Source: an uncultured Aquimarina sp.
Lineage (GTDB): Bacteria > Bacteroidota > Bacteroidia > Flavobacteriales > Flavobacteriaceae
Direction of reading: 5' to 3'
DNA length: 64,000 nucleotides
Assembly (NCBI GenBank): GCA_947498935.1
Contig: CANMMM010000004.1
Location: forward strand, 62,001 to 126,000
Both the position numbers and the translations under genes were made by a program. Below, piece after piece: positions 1-10,168 of this stretch. The notes beneath the pieces were generated by a model. That model searched no databases. It worked only from the letters and a program-made list of their open reading frames with translations, and was not told the DNA's origin. Numbering within the stretch: the stretch's first letter is position 1; every line of letters begins with the position of its first letter.

Positions 1-747
1 ATGCTGTCAGAAGATATTGCACCAAATCGATTAGAAAAATCAAAGCAATTGGTCTCTCAGATCATCAATAAACTGGCGAGTGATAGAATAGGAATTATAG
101 CATATGCTGCAAGCGCTTTTCCGCAGTTGCCAATTACTACAGACTATGGTTCTGCTAAAATGTTCTTGCAATCGATGAATACAGATATGCTATCATCACA
201 AGGAACAGCGATTAACGAAGCTATCGAACTGGCCACTACTTTTTATGATGATGAAGAGCAAACCAATCGAGTATTGATTATCATCAGTGATGGAGAAGAT
301 CATGAGGGCGATGGTACTTCGCTAGCAGAAGCCGCAGCCAAAGAAGGGATTAAAATATTTACGATAGGTGTCGGAACTGCTAAAGGAGGCCCTATACCTA
401 TAAAACGTAATGGCATCGTACAGCGCTACAAAAAGAATAGTCAAGGCGAAACAGTGATTACAAAACTAAATCCTACGATATTACAAGAAATCGCTAAAGA
501 AGCTAATGGCTCTTATATAGATGGAACGAATACAAGTGTGGTAGTAGATAGTGTGACAGAGTTATTACAGGGAATGAATAAAAAAGAATTTGAAGCAAAG
601 CAGTTTGCCGATTTTAAAGACCGATTCCAATGGTTTCTCGGAGCGGCTTTGTTGCTACTATTTATAGATATGTTTTTGTTAGAAAGAAAAACATCTTGGT
701 TGCAGAAATTAAACCTTTTTAATGAGGAGTCATCCGTATCTAAATAG
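1..747 (+). CDS. batB: VWA-domain protein, BatB-like (5'-truncated by window edge), Bat aerotolerance operon
   Basis: The reading frame is open at the window start. Motifs 'MLSEDIAPNRLEKSKQ', 'GTAINEAIELA', 'IIISDGEDHEGD' are typical of VWA/BatA-BatB proteins, with a C-terminal TM segment. It is followed by TPR, BatD-like and TPR/SH3 genes. Confidence 0.85.
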   Translation: MLSEDIAPNRLEKSKQLVSQIINKLASDRIGIIAYAASAFPQLPITTDYGSAKMFLQSMNTDMLSSQGTAINEAIELATTFYDDEEQTNRVLIIISDGEDHEGDGTSLAEAAAKEGIKIFTIGVGTAKGGPIPIKRNGIVQRYKKNSQGETVITKLNPTILQEIAKEANGSYIDGTNTSVVVDSVTELLQGMNKKEFEAKQFADFKDRFQWFLGAALLLLFIDMFLLERKTSWLQKLNLFNEESSVSK

Positions 748-825
748 AGTGTTAGTATATAGAAAGCTATAGATGATAGAGGGTTGGTGAGTAGTAGCTC
801 ACAGCTGAAAGAATACGATAAAGAC

Positions 826-1746
826 ATGAAAAGAAAAAATATACAATTCAGGACGTTACTGATCTGTTGTGGTATGATACTACGAATAGGGATTGTGTTT
901 GCACAGCAAGAAACAATGGAAGAACGTGCCAATGCAGCGACTGCTTTTACTGCCAAAGGGAATGAGATATTGGTAAAAGAAGGGAATTTTCCTAAAGCAG
1001 AAGGAGAATACCGTAAAGCAATAGCCAAAAATCCAATCGATATTATTCCTACATACAATCTAGCAAATGCGTATTACGCTACCAAAAAATACGATGAGGC
1101 TACCCAGCGGTATACCGAAACTATCGAAAAAGCTACTTCTAAGATAGAAAAGCATCAGATATACCACAATCAGGGGAATACATTTATGGAGCAAAAGCAA
1201 TATGAAAAAGCTGTGGAGGCGTATAAAAATGCATTGCGTAACAATCCAAAAGATAATGAAACACGCTATAATCTAGCACTGGCCAAAGAATTGTTGAAGA
1301 AACAGCAAGAACAGGACGAGCAGAATAAAGATCAAAACCAAGATAATAAAGATAACAAGGATCAGAATAAAGACCAGAAAGATCAAAATAAAGATAATAA
1401 GGATCAGGAAGGCGATAATAAAGACGATCAAAAAGAAGGCGGGGACAAAGACAAAGACCAAAAAGAAGGCGGCGATAAGGAGAAAGAAGATCAGAAAGGG
1501 AAAGAGAACGAAGATCAAAAGGATAAGTCTGGTGAGCAAGGTGATAAAGAAAAAGAAGATAATAAGCAGGGAGATGGAAAACCAAAAGAACAACCGCAAA
1601 CGCCTAAACGAGTACAAGGACAATTATCACCACAGCAAGTAAAAAGCCTGCTAGAAGCCATGAATAACGAAGAGAAAAAGGTGCAGGATAAAATGAATGC
1701 TAAAAAAGTGAAAGGAGCGCCTGTAAAAACGGACAAAGACTGGTAA
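826..1746 (+). CDS. batC: TPR-repeat protein, BatC-like, with long K/D/Q/E/N low-complexity tail
   Basis: TPR motifs (AEGEYRKAIAKNPIDIIPTYNLANAYYATKKYDEA). Lies between batB-like and batD-like genes. The provided ORF starts at a TTG at 784; ATG 826 gives a better signal peptide. Confidence 0.8.
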   Translation: MKRKNIQFRTLLICCGMILRIGIVFAQQETMEERANAATAFTAKGNEILVKEGNFPKAEGEYRKAIAKNPIDIIPTYNLANAYYATKKYDEATQRYTETIEKATSKIEKHQIYHNQGNTFMEQKQYEKAVEAYKNALRNNPKDNETRYNLALAKELLKKQQEQDEQNKDQNQDNKDNKDQNKDQKDQNKDNKDQEGDNKDDQKEGGDKDKDQKEGGDKEKEDQKGKENEDQKDKSGEQGDKEKEDNKQGDGKPKEQPQTPKRVQGQLSPQQVKSLLEAMNNEEKKVQDKMNAKKVKGAPVKTDKDW

Positions 1747-1882
1747 ATTGCAATAGTGTTATAATACGGTCGGCATACATAAAAACAGAATAGAGAATGA
1801 AATGAGGTATCGGAGCTATTAGCCGCTAGCTAAACTGATCAAATGCTACATTTCATAAGACATATAAAACAAGAGTAACGAC

Positions 1883-3649
1883 ATGAAATTAAAATTCATT
1901 TTTCTATCACTTTTACTGGTTATTGCAGGAGTAAGCAATGCCCAAGTAAAGTTCGAAGCAAAATTGAGTAAAAGCAAGCTAGGGATTAATGAGCGATTGC
2001 GTGTTAATTTTGAAATGAATCAGGATGGAGATAACTTTACGCCTCCTTCTTTTAAGGGGTTTACGGTAGTCGGAGGGCCTAACCAATCCATTAGTAACTC
2101 TTGGCGGAATGGAAAAAGATCCTATTCCAAGTCGTTTAGCTACTTTTTGTCTCCCACCAAAAAAGGAAAATTCTCGATTGGCCAAGCTACCATACAAATC
2201 GATGGACAAACGTATAAAACACTGCCTGTAAAAGTAGAAGTCACTGCCGCAGTAGATAAACCAAAAGACGGTAATAATGCCGATTATGTAGCGAGTGAAA
2301 ACTTACATTTAGTGGCAGAAGTTTCCAATACGAATCCGTATCTAAATCAAGCCATTACTGTCGTTTATAAGCTGTACGCAAGTCCAAAAATACAGATTAG
2401 CAATCTTAGAGAATTGGATAATCCAAAATACAGCGATTTTTGGAGTCAATCGGTCAAAATTGGACAACTCAAAGTAGAAAGAGGCACCTACAAGGGGGAG
2501 CCATATAACTTTGTGGTTTGTGGAAAAACAGTCTTATATCCTCAGAAAACAGGTAAATTAGCCATCGAGCCGCTAACCTTGTCTATCGCAGTAGATGTGC
2601 CTACCAATCGACGAGATTTTTTTGGAGGTAGAATGTATACCACCGTTAACAAAACAGTAGCAGCAGGTACTAGAACCATAAATGTAAAACCACTTCCTTC
2701 AACAGGAAGGCCTGCTGATTTTACAGGTGCTGTGGGCTCCTTTAACTTTAAAGTAATCCCTAGTAAAACTTCTTTAGATGCTACGGAATCCTTAGATACC
2801 AAAGTCATTGTTTCTGGAAATGGAAATCTAAAACTCTTTGACCTTCCAAAACTCACCGTACCCAATGGATTAGAGCAGTATGAACCAGAACACAAAGAAG
2901 GCGTGAGAACAACACTAAGGGGTATGAGCGGAAATATTTCTGATACCTATACATTAGTACCCCAGTTCAAAGGAACCTATCCGATACCCCCCATTTCATT
3001 TTCATATTTTGATTTAAAAACAGAAACCTATAAAACAATTACATCCCAAGAAATTGTAATCGATGTAAAAAATGGACCAGATAATACTACAATTGCTCCT
3101 GTAACGACCAATGGAGGAACGCTAAAACAAGCCGTTGTACAGACAGGAAACCAATTTCGTTTCTTAAAACTCAATGCCAATTTAGCCCCAATCACAAAAA
3201 CTCACTTTTTTAAGAGTACAGAGTATTGGGTAGCACTCACCACACCATTATTAGCCATTCCATTGCTGTTGTTTTTTGGCAAAAAGCGCAAAGAACGCCT
3301 GAATGATGTAAGTGGTAATAGAGTGCGTAAAGCAGATAAGCTAGCCAGAAAATATCTATCAGAAGCCAAAAAGAATTTAGGAGATCAAAAAGAATTCTAC
3401 ATCGCTATGGAGCGTGCGCTGCATAATTATTTAAAAGCGAAACTGAATATTCAGACCAGCGATATGAGCAAAGATCGAATCCAACGCCTGCTAGAAGAAA
3501 AAGAAGTAGCCAGCCCTACTGTTACAGAATTTATAGCCCTTTTAGAGAGTTGCGAGTTTGCACGATATACGCCTTCCTCTACATCGGCTATGCAACAAGA
3601 CTATGAAAAAGCATCTAGTGTAATAGCTGCTATTGACAAACAATTATAA
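1883..3649 (+). CDS. batD: BatD-like oxygen-tolerance protein
   Basis: Signal peptide, 'VKFEAKLSKSKLGINERLRVNFEMN', C-terminal TM and cytoplasmic domain; operon position. Confidence 0.85.
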   Translation: MKLKFIFLSLLLVIAGVSNAQVKFEAKLSKSKLGINERLRVNFEMNQDGDNFTPPSFKGFTVVGGPNQSISNSWRNGKRSYSKSFSYFLSPTKKGKFSIGQATIQIDGQTYKTLPVKVEVTAAVDKPKDGNNADYVASENLHLVAEVSNTNPYLNQAITVVYKLYASPKIQISNLRELDNPKYSDFWSQSVKIGQLKVERGTYKGEPYNFVVCGKTVLYPQKTGKLAIEPLTLSIAVDVPTNRRDFFGGRMYTTVNKTVAAGTRTINVKPLPSTGRPADFTGAVGSFNFKVIPSKTSLDATESLDTKVIVSGNGNLKLFDLPKLTVPNGLEQYEPEHKEGVRTTLRGMSGNISDTYTLVPQFKGTYPIPPISFSYFDLKTETYKTITSQEIVIDVKNGPDNTTIAPVTTNGGTLKQAVVQTGNQFRFLKLNANLAPITKTHFFKSTEYWVALTTPLLAIPLLLFFGKKRKERLNDVSGNRVRKADKLARKYLSEAKKNLGDQKEFYIAMERALHNYLKAKLNIQTSDMSKDRIQRLLEEKEVASPTVTEFIALLESCEFARYTPSSTSAMQQDYEKASSVIAAIDKQL

Positions 3650-3660
3650 AATATTATCCC

Positions 3661-4413
3661 GTGAAGTATCTAAGTATTGTAATTGTAGCACTTATCTATA
3701 ATTGGACAGCAATTGCCCAACCAGAAACTATTTTCGAAAAGGCAAACGAATTATATAATCAAGAAAAATATCAAGAAGCTATTACAGCTTATCTGTCTAT
3801 TATAGAGCAGGGGCAGGCATCAGAATCTGTGTACTATAATTTAGGAAATGCCTACTATAAAATGAGCAATATAGGGCCTAGTATTTTTTATTATGAAAAA
3901 GCATTGACATTAGCCCCGAATGATGCAGATATAAAAAATAACTTAGCCTTTGCTAAAAATGCTACAGTGGATGCTATAGACATCATGCCAGAGAGTATTG
4001 TAACCCGTATTTTTAATGGATTAGTCAATCTATTTAGTTTCGATACATGGGCATGGATATCAATACTTGGGATCATACTATTCGTGATATTGTTTATTCT
4101 GTACTATTACGCACAGTTATCCACCAAAAAACGATTGTTTTTTATCACTTCATGGATTGCTTTTAGCATTGCGTTAGGCAGTGTTTTCCTTGCCTTTAAG
4201 CAGCATGACTTAGTAACGAACACACAATATGCGATTGTTTTTGCACAAGAAACCACCATAAAAAGTGAACCCAATCTTCGTAGTGAAGTCATTTTTGAAT
4301 TACATGAAGGTACCAAAGTAGAGATCAAAGAAGCGGTAAACGATTGGCGAAAGATCAAACTAGCAGATGGTAAAATAGGGTGGATACCCGTAGCAGATAT
4401 CAAAGTATTATGA
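3661..4413 (+). CDS. batE: TPR + SH3-like domain membrane protein, BatE-like
   Basis: TPR region (YYNLGNAYYKMSNIGPSIFYYEKALTLAPNDADIKNNLAFAK), two TM helices, C-terminal SH3b-like 'VIFELHEGTKVEIKEAVNDWRKIKLADGKIGWIP'. GTG start. Confidence 0.8.
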   Translation: MKYLSIVIVALIYNWTAIAQPETIFEKANELYNQEKYQEAITAYLSIIEQGQASESVYYNLGNAYYKMSNIGPSIFYYEKALTLAPNDADIKNNLAFAKNATVDAIDIMPESIVTRIFNGLVNLFSFDTWAWISILGIILFVILFILYYYAQLSTKKRLFFITSWIAFSIALGSVFLAFKQHDLVTNTQYAIVFAQETTIKSEPNLRSEVIFELHEGTKVEIKEAVNDWRKIKLADGKIGWIPVADIKVL

Positions 4414-4506
4414 TGTAAATCAGGTGGTGAGCATCCTAATTTTATAATTCATTTAACATTTTTTTAATAGTTTTACTGTTATTTTTGGAATAGACACATT
4501 CTATGT

Positions 4507-4830
4507 ATGACATTCCAAAGAAAAATAGCAAAATATGTATTCCTATTCGGTTTACTGATGAATCTAGGGAATTATGCTATACAACTTGCCGCATTGTATC
4601 ATGCTCATACCGATAGTGTATTCACGATGGCAGATGTTCTTGACGAAAATTTAGAGCACAAAGAAAAAGAGAATACCGAAAAAGAAGACAGCAAAGAAAA
4701 AATTACCCATAATTACGAAGACAATCTACTTGCAGCACTTCATACTAAAGCCAATAGTTATCCAGAGCGAAGCCTCTATAAGCTACCAGTATATCTAGAA
4801 TATACAACTCCACCTCCAGAACATATATAA
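4507..4830 (+). CDS. Small membrane/secreted hypothetical protein with charged E/K region
   Basis: 107 aa ORF with N-terminal hydrophobic segment and an EHKEKENTEKEDSKEK stretch. No family recognised. Confidence 0.5.
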   Translation: MTFQRKIAKYVFLFGLLMNLGNYAIQLAALYHAHTDSVFTMADVLDENLEHKEKENTEKEDSKEKITHNYEDNLLAALHTKANSYPERSLYKLPVYLEYTTPPPEHI

Positions 4831-4991
4831 TGATATTATAGGGTATGGTTATGTTCAATACATAAAGACGTATATACTTTTTTCAGCCTATACGCTATTC
4901 ATAGCACCTATTCAGTACCATACATGATGCGGCGGCATACACAGCTGTGTCTTCATAAATTATCACCTTAACCTATTTAAAAAATAAGCAT

Positions 4992-6542
4992 ATGTTTAAA
5001 CAAATTAAAAGTGATTTTCCCGCCAGTATTGTTGTATTTTTTGTAGCCTTGCCTCTGTGTTTAGGAATTGCTTTGGCTAGTGGAGCTCCTCTCTTTGCAG
5101 GACTCATCGCAGGGATCGTAGGAGGGATCGTAGTAGGTATTATTAGTGGTTCACAAATCGGAGTTAGTGGGCCCGCAGCAGGACTAGCAGCCATCGTATT
5201 GAGTGCTATTGGAGCACTCGGAGGATATGAAAATTTTTTAGTAGCAGTCGTACTAGGAGGGGTCATTCAATTGCTTTTCGGAGTATTAAAAGCAGGAGTT
5301 ATTGGTTATTATTTTCCATCCTCTGTCATCAAAGGAATGCTCACAGGTATCGGAATTATCATTATCCTTAAACAAATCCCCTATTTCTTTGGGTATATCG
5401 CCCCAAAAGGAGAAGGAACCTATACACAAATATTCAAATCCTTTACCAATCTTAACCTAGGAAGTACCATTGTAGCCGTTGTAGGGTTAGCGATTCTATT
5501 ACTATGGGCTAATGTATTATCTAAGAAAGGAAGGATTTTTCAACTCGTACAAGGCCCTTTGGTTGCCGTTATTGTGGGGATTGTATTCTATGTAGTATTC
5601 GGTGATTCGCCAACAGTAGGCATTGCCAAAGAAAACTTAGTAAGTGTACCAGTGCCCGATAGTTTCTCCTCCTTTACCAACCAATTTAGGTTTCCTAATT
5701 TTGCAGTTATTACGCAAGTCGATATTTGGATAACTGCCTTTACCATCGCATTAGTAGCCAGTTTAGAAACACTATTATGTGTAGAAGCTACAGATAAACT
5801 AGATCCCCAAAAAAGAGTCACGCCCACCAATAGAGAACTCCTAGCACAGGGAACTGGAAACATCATTTCAGGGCTCATCGGAGGGCTGCCTATTACCCAA
5901 GTAATCGTGCGAAGTTCTGCAAATATACAATCAGGAGGAAAAACCAAAATGTCAGCCATCATTCATGGATTTTTATTACTCATCTCCATCATCGCCATTC
6001 CTACCTTATTAAATATGATTCCACTATCCGTATTAGCAGCGGTACTACTTATTGTAGGCTACAAATTAGCCAAGCCTGCATTATTCCTCAAAATGTTTCA
6101 ATCAGGATGGAAGCAATTTGTACCATTTATAGTCACAGTTATAGGTATTGTAGCCATCGATCTATTATGGGGTATTGCCCTCGGACTACTAGTTGGTATC
6201 GTTATCATATTGATCAAGAGTTATCAGAATTCACACTTTTTGAATAAAGAAGCAAATAATGATGGAAAACCGAATATAAAAATGACATTAGCAGAAGAAG
6301 TTACCTTTTTTAATAAAGGAGCTATTTTAAAAGAACTAGATGGTCTAGAAGAAAATACATATCTTACGCTAGATGTAAGAAAAACAAGGTATTTAGATAA
6401 TGATATTATTGAAATCTTAGAAGATTTTTCTACCAAAGCTGCCAATAGAAACATAGATATTCAATTAATTTCTGAAAGAGGCATCGTAGAAAATCCAGAT
6501 AGTTACATACAGTTTTTTAAATTGCGCCCTAAAAAAGCATAA
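4992..6542 (+). CDS. SulP family inorganic anion transporter (with C-terminal STAS-like region)
   Basis: 'FPASIVVFFVALPLCLGIALASGAPLFAGLIAGIVGGIVVG..SGSQIGVSGPAAGL' SulP signature; C-terminal 'TYLTLDVRKTRYLDNDIIEIL' STAS-like. Confidence 0.92.
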   Translation: MFKQIKSDFPASIVVFFVALPLCLGIALASGAPLFAGLIAGIVGGIVVGIISGSQIGVSGPAAGLAAIVLSAIGALGGYENFLVAVVLGGVIQLLFGVLKAGVIGYYFPSSVIKGMLTGIGIIIILKQIPYFFGYIAPKGEGTYTQIFKSFTNLNLGSTIVAVVGLAILLLWANVLSKKGRIFQLVQGPLVAVIVGIVFYVVFGDSPTVGIAKENLVSVPVPDSFSSFTNQFRFPNFAVITQVDIWITAFTIALVASLETLLCVEATDKLDPQKRVTPTNRELLAQGTGNIISGLIGGLPITQVIVRSSANIQSGGKTKMSAIIHGFLLLISIIAIPTLLNMIPLSVLAAVLLIVGYKLAKPALFLKMFQSGWKQFVPFIVTVIGIVAIDLLWGIALGLLVGIVIILIKSYQNSHFLNKEANNDGKPNIKMTLAEEVTFFNKGAILKELDGLEENTYLTLDVRKTRYLDNDIIEILEDFSTKAANRNIDIQLISERGIVENPDSYIQFFKLRPKKA

Positions 6543-6563
6543 CCATTAAAAAATCATAAGAGC

Positions 6564-7196
6564 ATGAAAGCGCATACAAAAGTAACACAAGCAGCCATCA
6601 CTCCGCAATTAGCCTTGCAATTGCTCAAAGATGGAAACGAACGATTTGTAAACAGCAACCAAGTAGGTAGAGACCTATTAGATCAGGTAAAAGATACCCA
6701 GAGCGGGCAATATCCATTTGCTACGATCTTGAGTTGTATAGACTCTAGAGTATCTTCAGAATTGATTTTCGATCAAGGAATTGGAGACATTTTTAGTGCC
6801 AGAGTAGCAGGAAACTTCGTTAATGAAGATATTTTAGGAAGTATGGAATTTGCATGCAAATTAGCAGGTACAAAACTCGTATTAGTATTAGGGCATACAA
6901 GCTGCGGAGCTGTTAAAGGTGCCTGTGATGATGCTAAGATGGGGAACCTTACAGCCTTGCTCAGCAAAATCAAACCAGCCGTAAATGCAGTAGCAGAACC
7001 AGCTGATCAAGCATTAAGAAACTCTAAGAATATTGATTTTGTCAATGAAGTAGCCGTAAAAAATGTGCACATGACTATAGAAGCGATCCGAGCGCAAAGC
7101 GAAGTGCTAAAACAAATGGAAGATGACAAAGAAATTCTAATTCTAGGAGGAATGTACCATATCGATAGTGGAAAAGTAACATTTTTTGAAGAGTAG
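6564..7196 (+). CDS. Beta-carbonic anhydrase
   Basis: 'SCIDSRVSSELIFDQGIGDIFSARVAGN' and 'LVLGHTSCGAVKGAC' Zn-binding motifs. Confidence 0.95.
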   Translation: MKAHTKVTQAAITPQLALQLLKDGNERFVNSNQVGRDLLDQVKDTQSGQYPFATILSCIDSRVSSELIFDQGIGDIFSARVAGNFVNEDILGSMEFACKLAGTKLVLVLGHTSCGAVKGACDDAKMGNLTALLSKIKPAVNAVAEPADQALRNSKNIDFVNEVAVKNVHMTIEAIRAQSEVLKQMEDDKEILILGGMYHIDSGKVTFFEE

Positions 7197-7208
7197 TTAA
7201 GGTATTGA

Positions 7209-7300
7209 GGGCGTTACCCTAAGGGGTCGGGCTATCCGTTGCAATTCCTCGCTCCTCCTAAGGTCGGGCTGTGGGATTTCCACTGCTATCCCTAACGCAA
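7209..7300 (-). repeat. Family B modular palindromic intergenic repeat, copy B1
   Basis: gggcgttaccctaaggggtcgggctatccgttgcaattcctcgctcctcctaaggtcgggctgtgggatttccactgctatccctaacgcaa; shares ends and core with five other copies in this window. Confidence 0.85.
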
Positions 7301-7350
7301 AAAAACAGCTACATAACAGTAATATAGTTAGCCATTAACAGAATACTAAA

Positions 7351-7384
7351 AAAAACCGATGATTAAAGACCATCGGTTTTTTTT
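7351..7384 (+). terminator. Intrinsic terminator
   Basis: aaaaccgatg-attaaagac-catcggttttttttg: stem plus T-run. Confidence 0.8.
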
Positions 7385-7454
7385 GTTGTGTAATTATTTA
7401 TAATTTCCCAAAAGCAAATCATACATACATGAGATGAGTACATTTCATGTAATT

Positions 7455-7614
7455 GAAGTGATTTAAACTTTTTTGATTTCAGCGAAAAACCAAGATTTTG
7501 TGATCAAATACAGCAATTTTTTAGTTGCATAGCAGCGCTACGGAACTTAAAAATTGCAAAATTTGAGTGCAAATGATCGTTTTTATAGCAAATTGAAAAA
7601 AGCTTCAACCACTT
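7455..7614 (+). repeat. Family A long-palindrome intergenic repeat, copy A1
   Basis: gaagtgatttaaacttttttgatttcagcgaaaa...gttgcatagcagcgctacggaac...gcaaattgaaaaaagcttcaaccactt; full-length homology to copies at 16532, 18169 and 27912 (inverted). Confidence 0.9.
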
Positions 7615-7642
7615 AATTATTAAAAAAACAGAGCACATACAG

Positions 7643-9484
7643 ATGAAAGATCTATTTAAGCACCTAAAAGGAGACGTATTCGGAGGAATCACCTCAGGAA
7701 TCGTAGCACTACCACTCGCATTAGCCTTTGGAGTTTCATCGGGTTTAGGCCCTAGTGCAGGGTTGTATGGAGCGATTTTTATTAGCTTTTTTGCGGCATT
7801 ATTTGGTGGAACCAATACCCAAATATCAGGTCCCACTGCACCAATGACCGCAGTCAGTATGGTAGTGATCGCAGGAATTATAGCAGTAAATGACGGAGAT
7901 GTAGAAAAAGCCCTGCCCGCCATCCTTACCATATTTCTATTAGCAGGATTGATGCAAGTAGGATTAGGAGCTTTAGGATTAGGTCGTTATATAAAATACA
8001 TGCCTTATCCAGTAGTATCTGGATTTATGACCGCCATTGGAGTGATTATATTACTTACCCAAGTACTACCTTCTGTAGGATACTATCCAAAAGAGGACGA
8101 AACATTCGTAAGTCAATTTCAGACAGAAGCCCAAGAAGTATTACTCCATAAAATAGTAAATGATCAAGCGGCAGACGGATTAGAAGTCGCTGATTTTGCT
8201 ACCGCTACGACCCAAGCACAAGGACTTTCCACAGCAGAAATCCAAAAAGAAGCCACAACATTAGCGGGTAAAAAAGCATCTGGAGCCCTCGGTGCCATTC
8301 GTTTATTTCCTAGAGCATTACAGCAGATCAATTACTTAGAATTACTACTCGCTTTAGGGACGATACTCATCATTTATGGTTTTAAGCGTATCACTACCAA
8401 AATTCCTAGTACGCTAGTAGCCTTAGTCGTTATGACAGGCATTGCTTATGGGTTTAAATTGCAGTACAGACCCATCGAAGCTATTCCTACAGGAATTCCA
8501 ATACCCAAATGGGAAATATTTTCAGACTTTAACCTGAGTGCTATTGTCCCCTATTTTTTTACAGCCCTTACGCTTGCCCTATTAGGAGCCATCGATTCAT
8601 TGCTTACTAGTATTGTAGCAGATAACATGACCAAAACAAGACACAAACCCAATAGAGAGCTCGTAGGACAAGGGATAGGAAACAGTATTGCTGCTTTTTT
8701 CGGAGGAATTCCAGGAGCAGGTGCTACTATTAGAACCGTAGTAAATATCAATGCAGGAGGTAAAACCAAGCTATCCGGTATGATTACAGGAGTCATTCTA
8801 TTAATTATCATGTTAGGACTAGGAGGAGTAGCATCCAAAATTCCAGCAGCCGTACTCGCAGGAATATTAATTACAGTAGGAATAGGAGTGATGGATTATA
8901 AAGGACTAAAAGCCATTGCCTCCTTACCACGCGGTAGTCAATTAGGACCTATTCGATTTAACTCAGATATCCTGATTATGCTCATCGTATTGGTATTATC
9001 TACCTTCTGGAATTTAGTATATGCAGTAGGAATAGGGTTAGTGATTGCTTCTTTATTCTTCATGAAAAAAATGGGAGAGGTCACCAAAAGAAAATCTGAT
9101 GTCAAACCACTCAAAGAAGAAGCATGGAAGGATGAAAAAGGATTTCCAGAAACCTTGTTACAAACCGTATTTATCAAACACCTCAAAGGACCTTTGTTCT
9201 TTGGGTTTACAAGTGATTTTCAGGAATTAGCCGCACAGATACCCGATACAGCAACAACGGTGATTATGCGATTAGAAAGAATGCAGTATATGGATCAATC
9301 AGGATTATATGCTATGGAAGAAATGATATTAGACTTAGACAAAAAAGGAATTGATATCCTATTTGTAGGATTGACCAAACAGCCTAAGTACATGATGCAG
9401 CGTTTAGACATTATCCCAGCCTTAGTACCAGAAGCTGCGATTTTCGAAACATTCGATACATGTATGCAATCCTTAAAAAAATAA
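7643..9484 (+). CDS. SulP family inorganic anion transporter with STAS domain
   Basis: 'GDVFGGITSGIVALPLALAFGVSSGLGPSAGLYGAIFISFFAALFGGTNTQISGPTAPMT'; C-terminal STAS 'VIMRLERMQYMDQSGLYAMEEMILDL'. Confidence 0.93.
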   Translation: MKDLFKHLKGDVFGGITSGIVALPLALAFGVSSGLGPSAGLYGAIFISFFAALFGGTNTQISGPTAPMTAVSMVVIAGIIAVNDGDVEKALPAILTIFLLAGLMQVGLGALGLGRYIKYMPYPVVSGFMTAIGVIILLTQVLPSVGYYPKEDETFVSQFQTEAQEVLLHKIVNDQAADGLEVADFATATTQAQGLSTAEIQKEATTLAGKKASGALGAIRLFPRALQQINYLELLLALGTILIIYGFKRITTKIPSTLVALVVMTGIAYGFKLQYRPIEAIPTGIPIPKWEIFSDFNLSAIVPYFFTALTLALLGAIDSLLTSIVADNMTKTRHKPNRELVGQGIGNSIAAFFGGIPGAGATIRTVVNINAGGKTKLSGMITGVILLIIMLGLGGVASKIPAAVLAGILITVGIGVMDYKGLKAIASLPRGSQLGPIRFNSDILIMLIVLVLSTFWNLVYAVGIGLVIASLFFMKKMGEVTKRKSDVKPLKEEAWKDEKGFPETLLQTVFIKHLKGPLFFGFTSDFQELAAQIPDTATTVIMRLERMQYMDQSGLYAMEEMILDLDKKGIDILFVGLTKQPKYMMQRLDIIPALVPEAAIFETFDTCMQSLKK

Positions 9485-9496
9485 ATAGAAAAGGCG

Positions 9497-10009
9497 CTAT
9501 TCAGAGGTGTCAGTTGATTCGCTAGTATCTTTTTTTAGAATCTTAGGCAATAGCATAGGCGCTAGTTTTTTTATAGGCGCATAGAGCACAGAAGATGTTA
9601 GCGTATCTTGTTTGATGATACGCAATGATTTATTACCTGCATCTACAAACATAATCAATACACTAGCGATGAATGCAAATTTCAAGAAGCCAAAAGCAGC
9701 GCCTAATAATTTGTTTAGCAGACCAAGTGCTGCAAAATCTGCAATTTTAGTAAGGATTTTACCAGCTAGTGAAACCAGTATTACGACTATGATAAATGTA
9801 ATAGCAAAGGCAGTCAATCGAATCGTATTGTCATTCCAAGAAAACTGTTGCTGTAAATAATCACCTACGATATGCGAAAAATGAACTGCAAAATAAATAC
9901 CAGCCACCAAAGCGATCAAGGAAGCCAATGATACAAATAATCCTTTGCCAAACCCTCTGATCAATCCCCACAGCAGTGGAATTCCTAAAATAATGTCTAC
10001 ATAATTCAT
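9497..10009 (-). CDS. CvpA family membrane protein
   Basis: 'NYVDIILGIPLLWGLIRGFGKGLFVSLASLIALVAGIYFAVHFS' CvpA-like N-terminus with 4 TM helices. Confidence 0.88.
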   Translation of the reverse strand: MNYVDIILGIPLLWGLIRGFGKGLFVSLASLIALVAGIYFAVHFSHIVGDYLQQQFSWNDNTIRLTAFAITFIIVVILVSLAGKILTKIADFAALGLLNKLLGAAFGFLKFAFIASVLIMFVDAGNKSLRIIKQDTLTSSVLYAPIKKLAPMLLPKILKKDTSESTDTSE

Positions 10010-10168
10010 AATACATACTATTTATATGCCAAGATAACATTTTAAATAATAGCATCAGAAATCATTTCATAAGTGATGCATTTATGTGCTTTTTTGTAGG
10101 ATCATACGATACAAGTGTAGCGTCTTTGATACAATTCGTATGTTTGTATTCTTAAAAAAAATAAAGTC

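Noticed and set aside
1320-1500. Short direct DNA repeats resembling a CRISPR or tandem array
   Set aside because: Degenerate codon repeats inside the BatC-like coding sequence; no spacer/repeat structure.
1184-1623. Minus-strand ORFs 1184..1585 and 1273..1623 with F/L/I-rich 'membrane protein' translations
   Set aside because: Antisense artefacts of the K/D/Q low-complexity tail of the BatC-like gene.
7504-7932. Minus-strand ORF 7504..7932
   Set aside because: Runs across repeat A1 and antisense to the start of the SulP gene; no coherent protein family.
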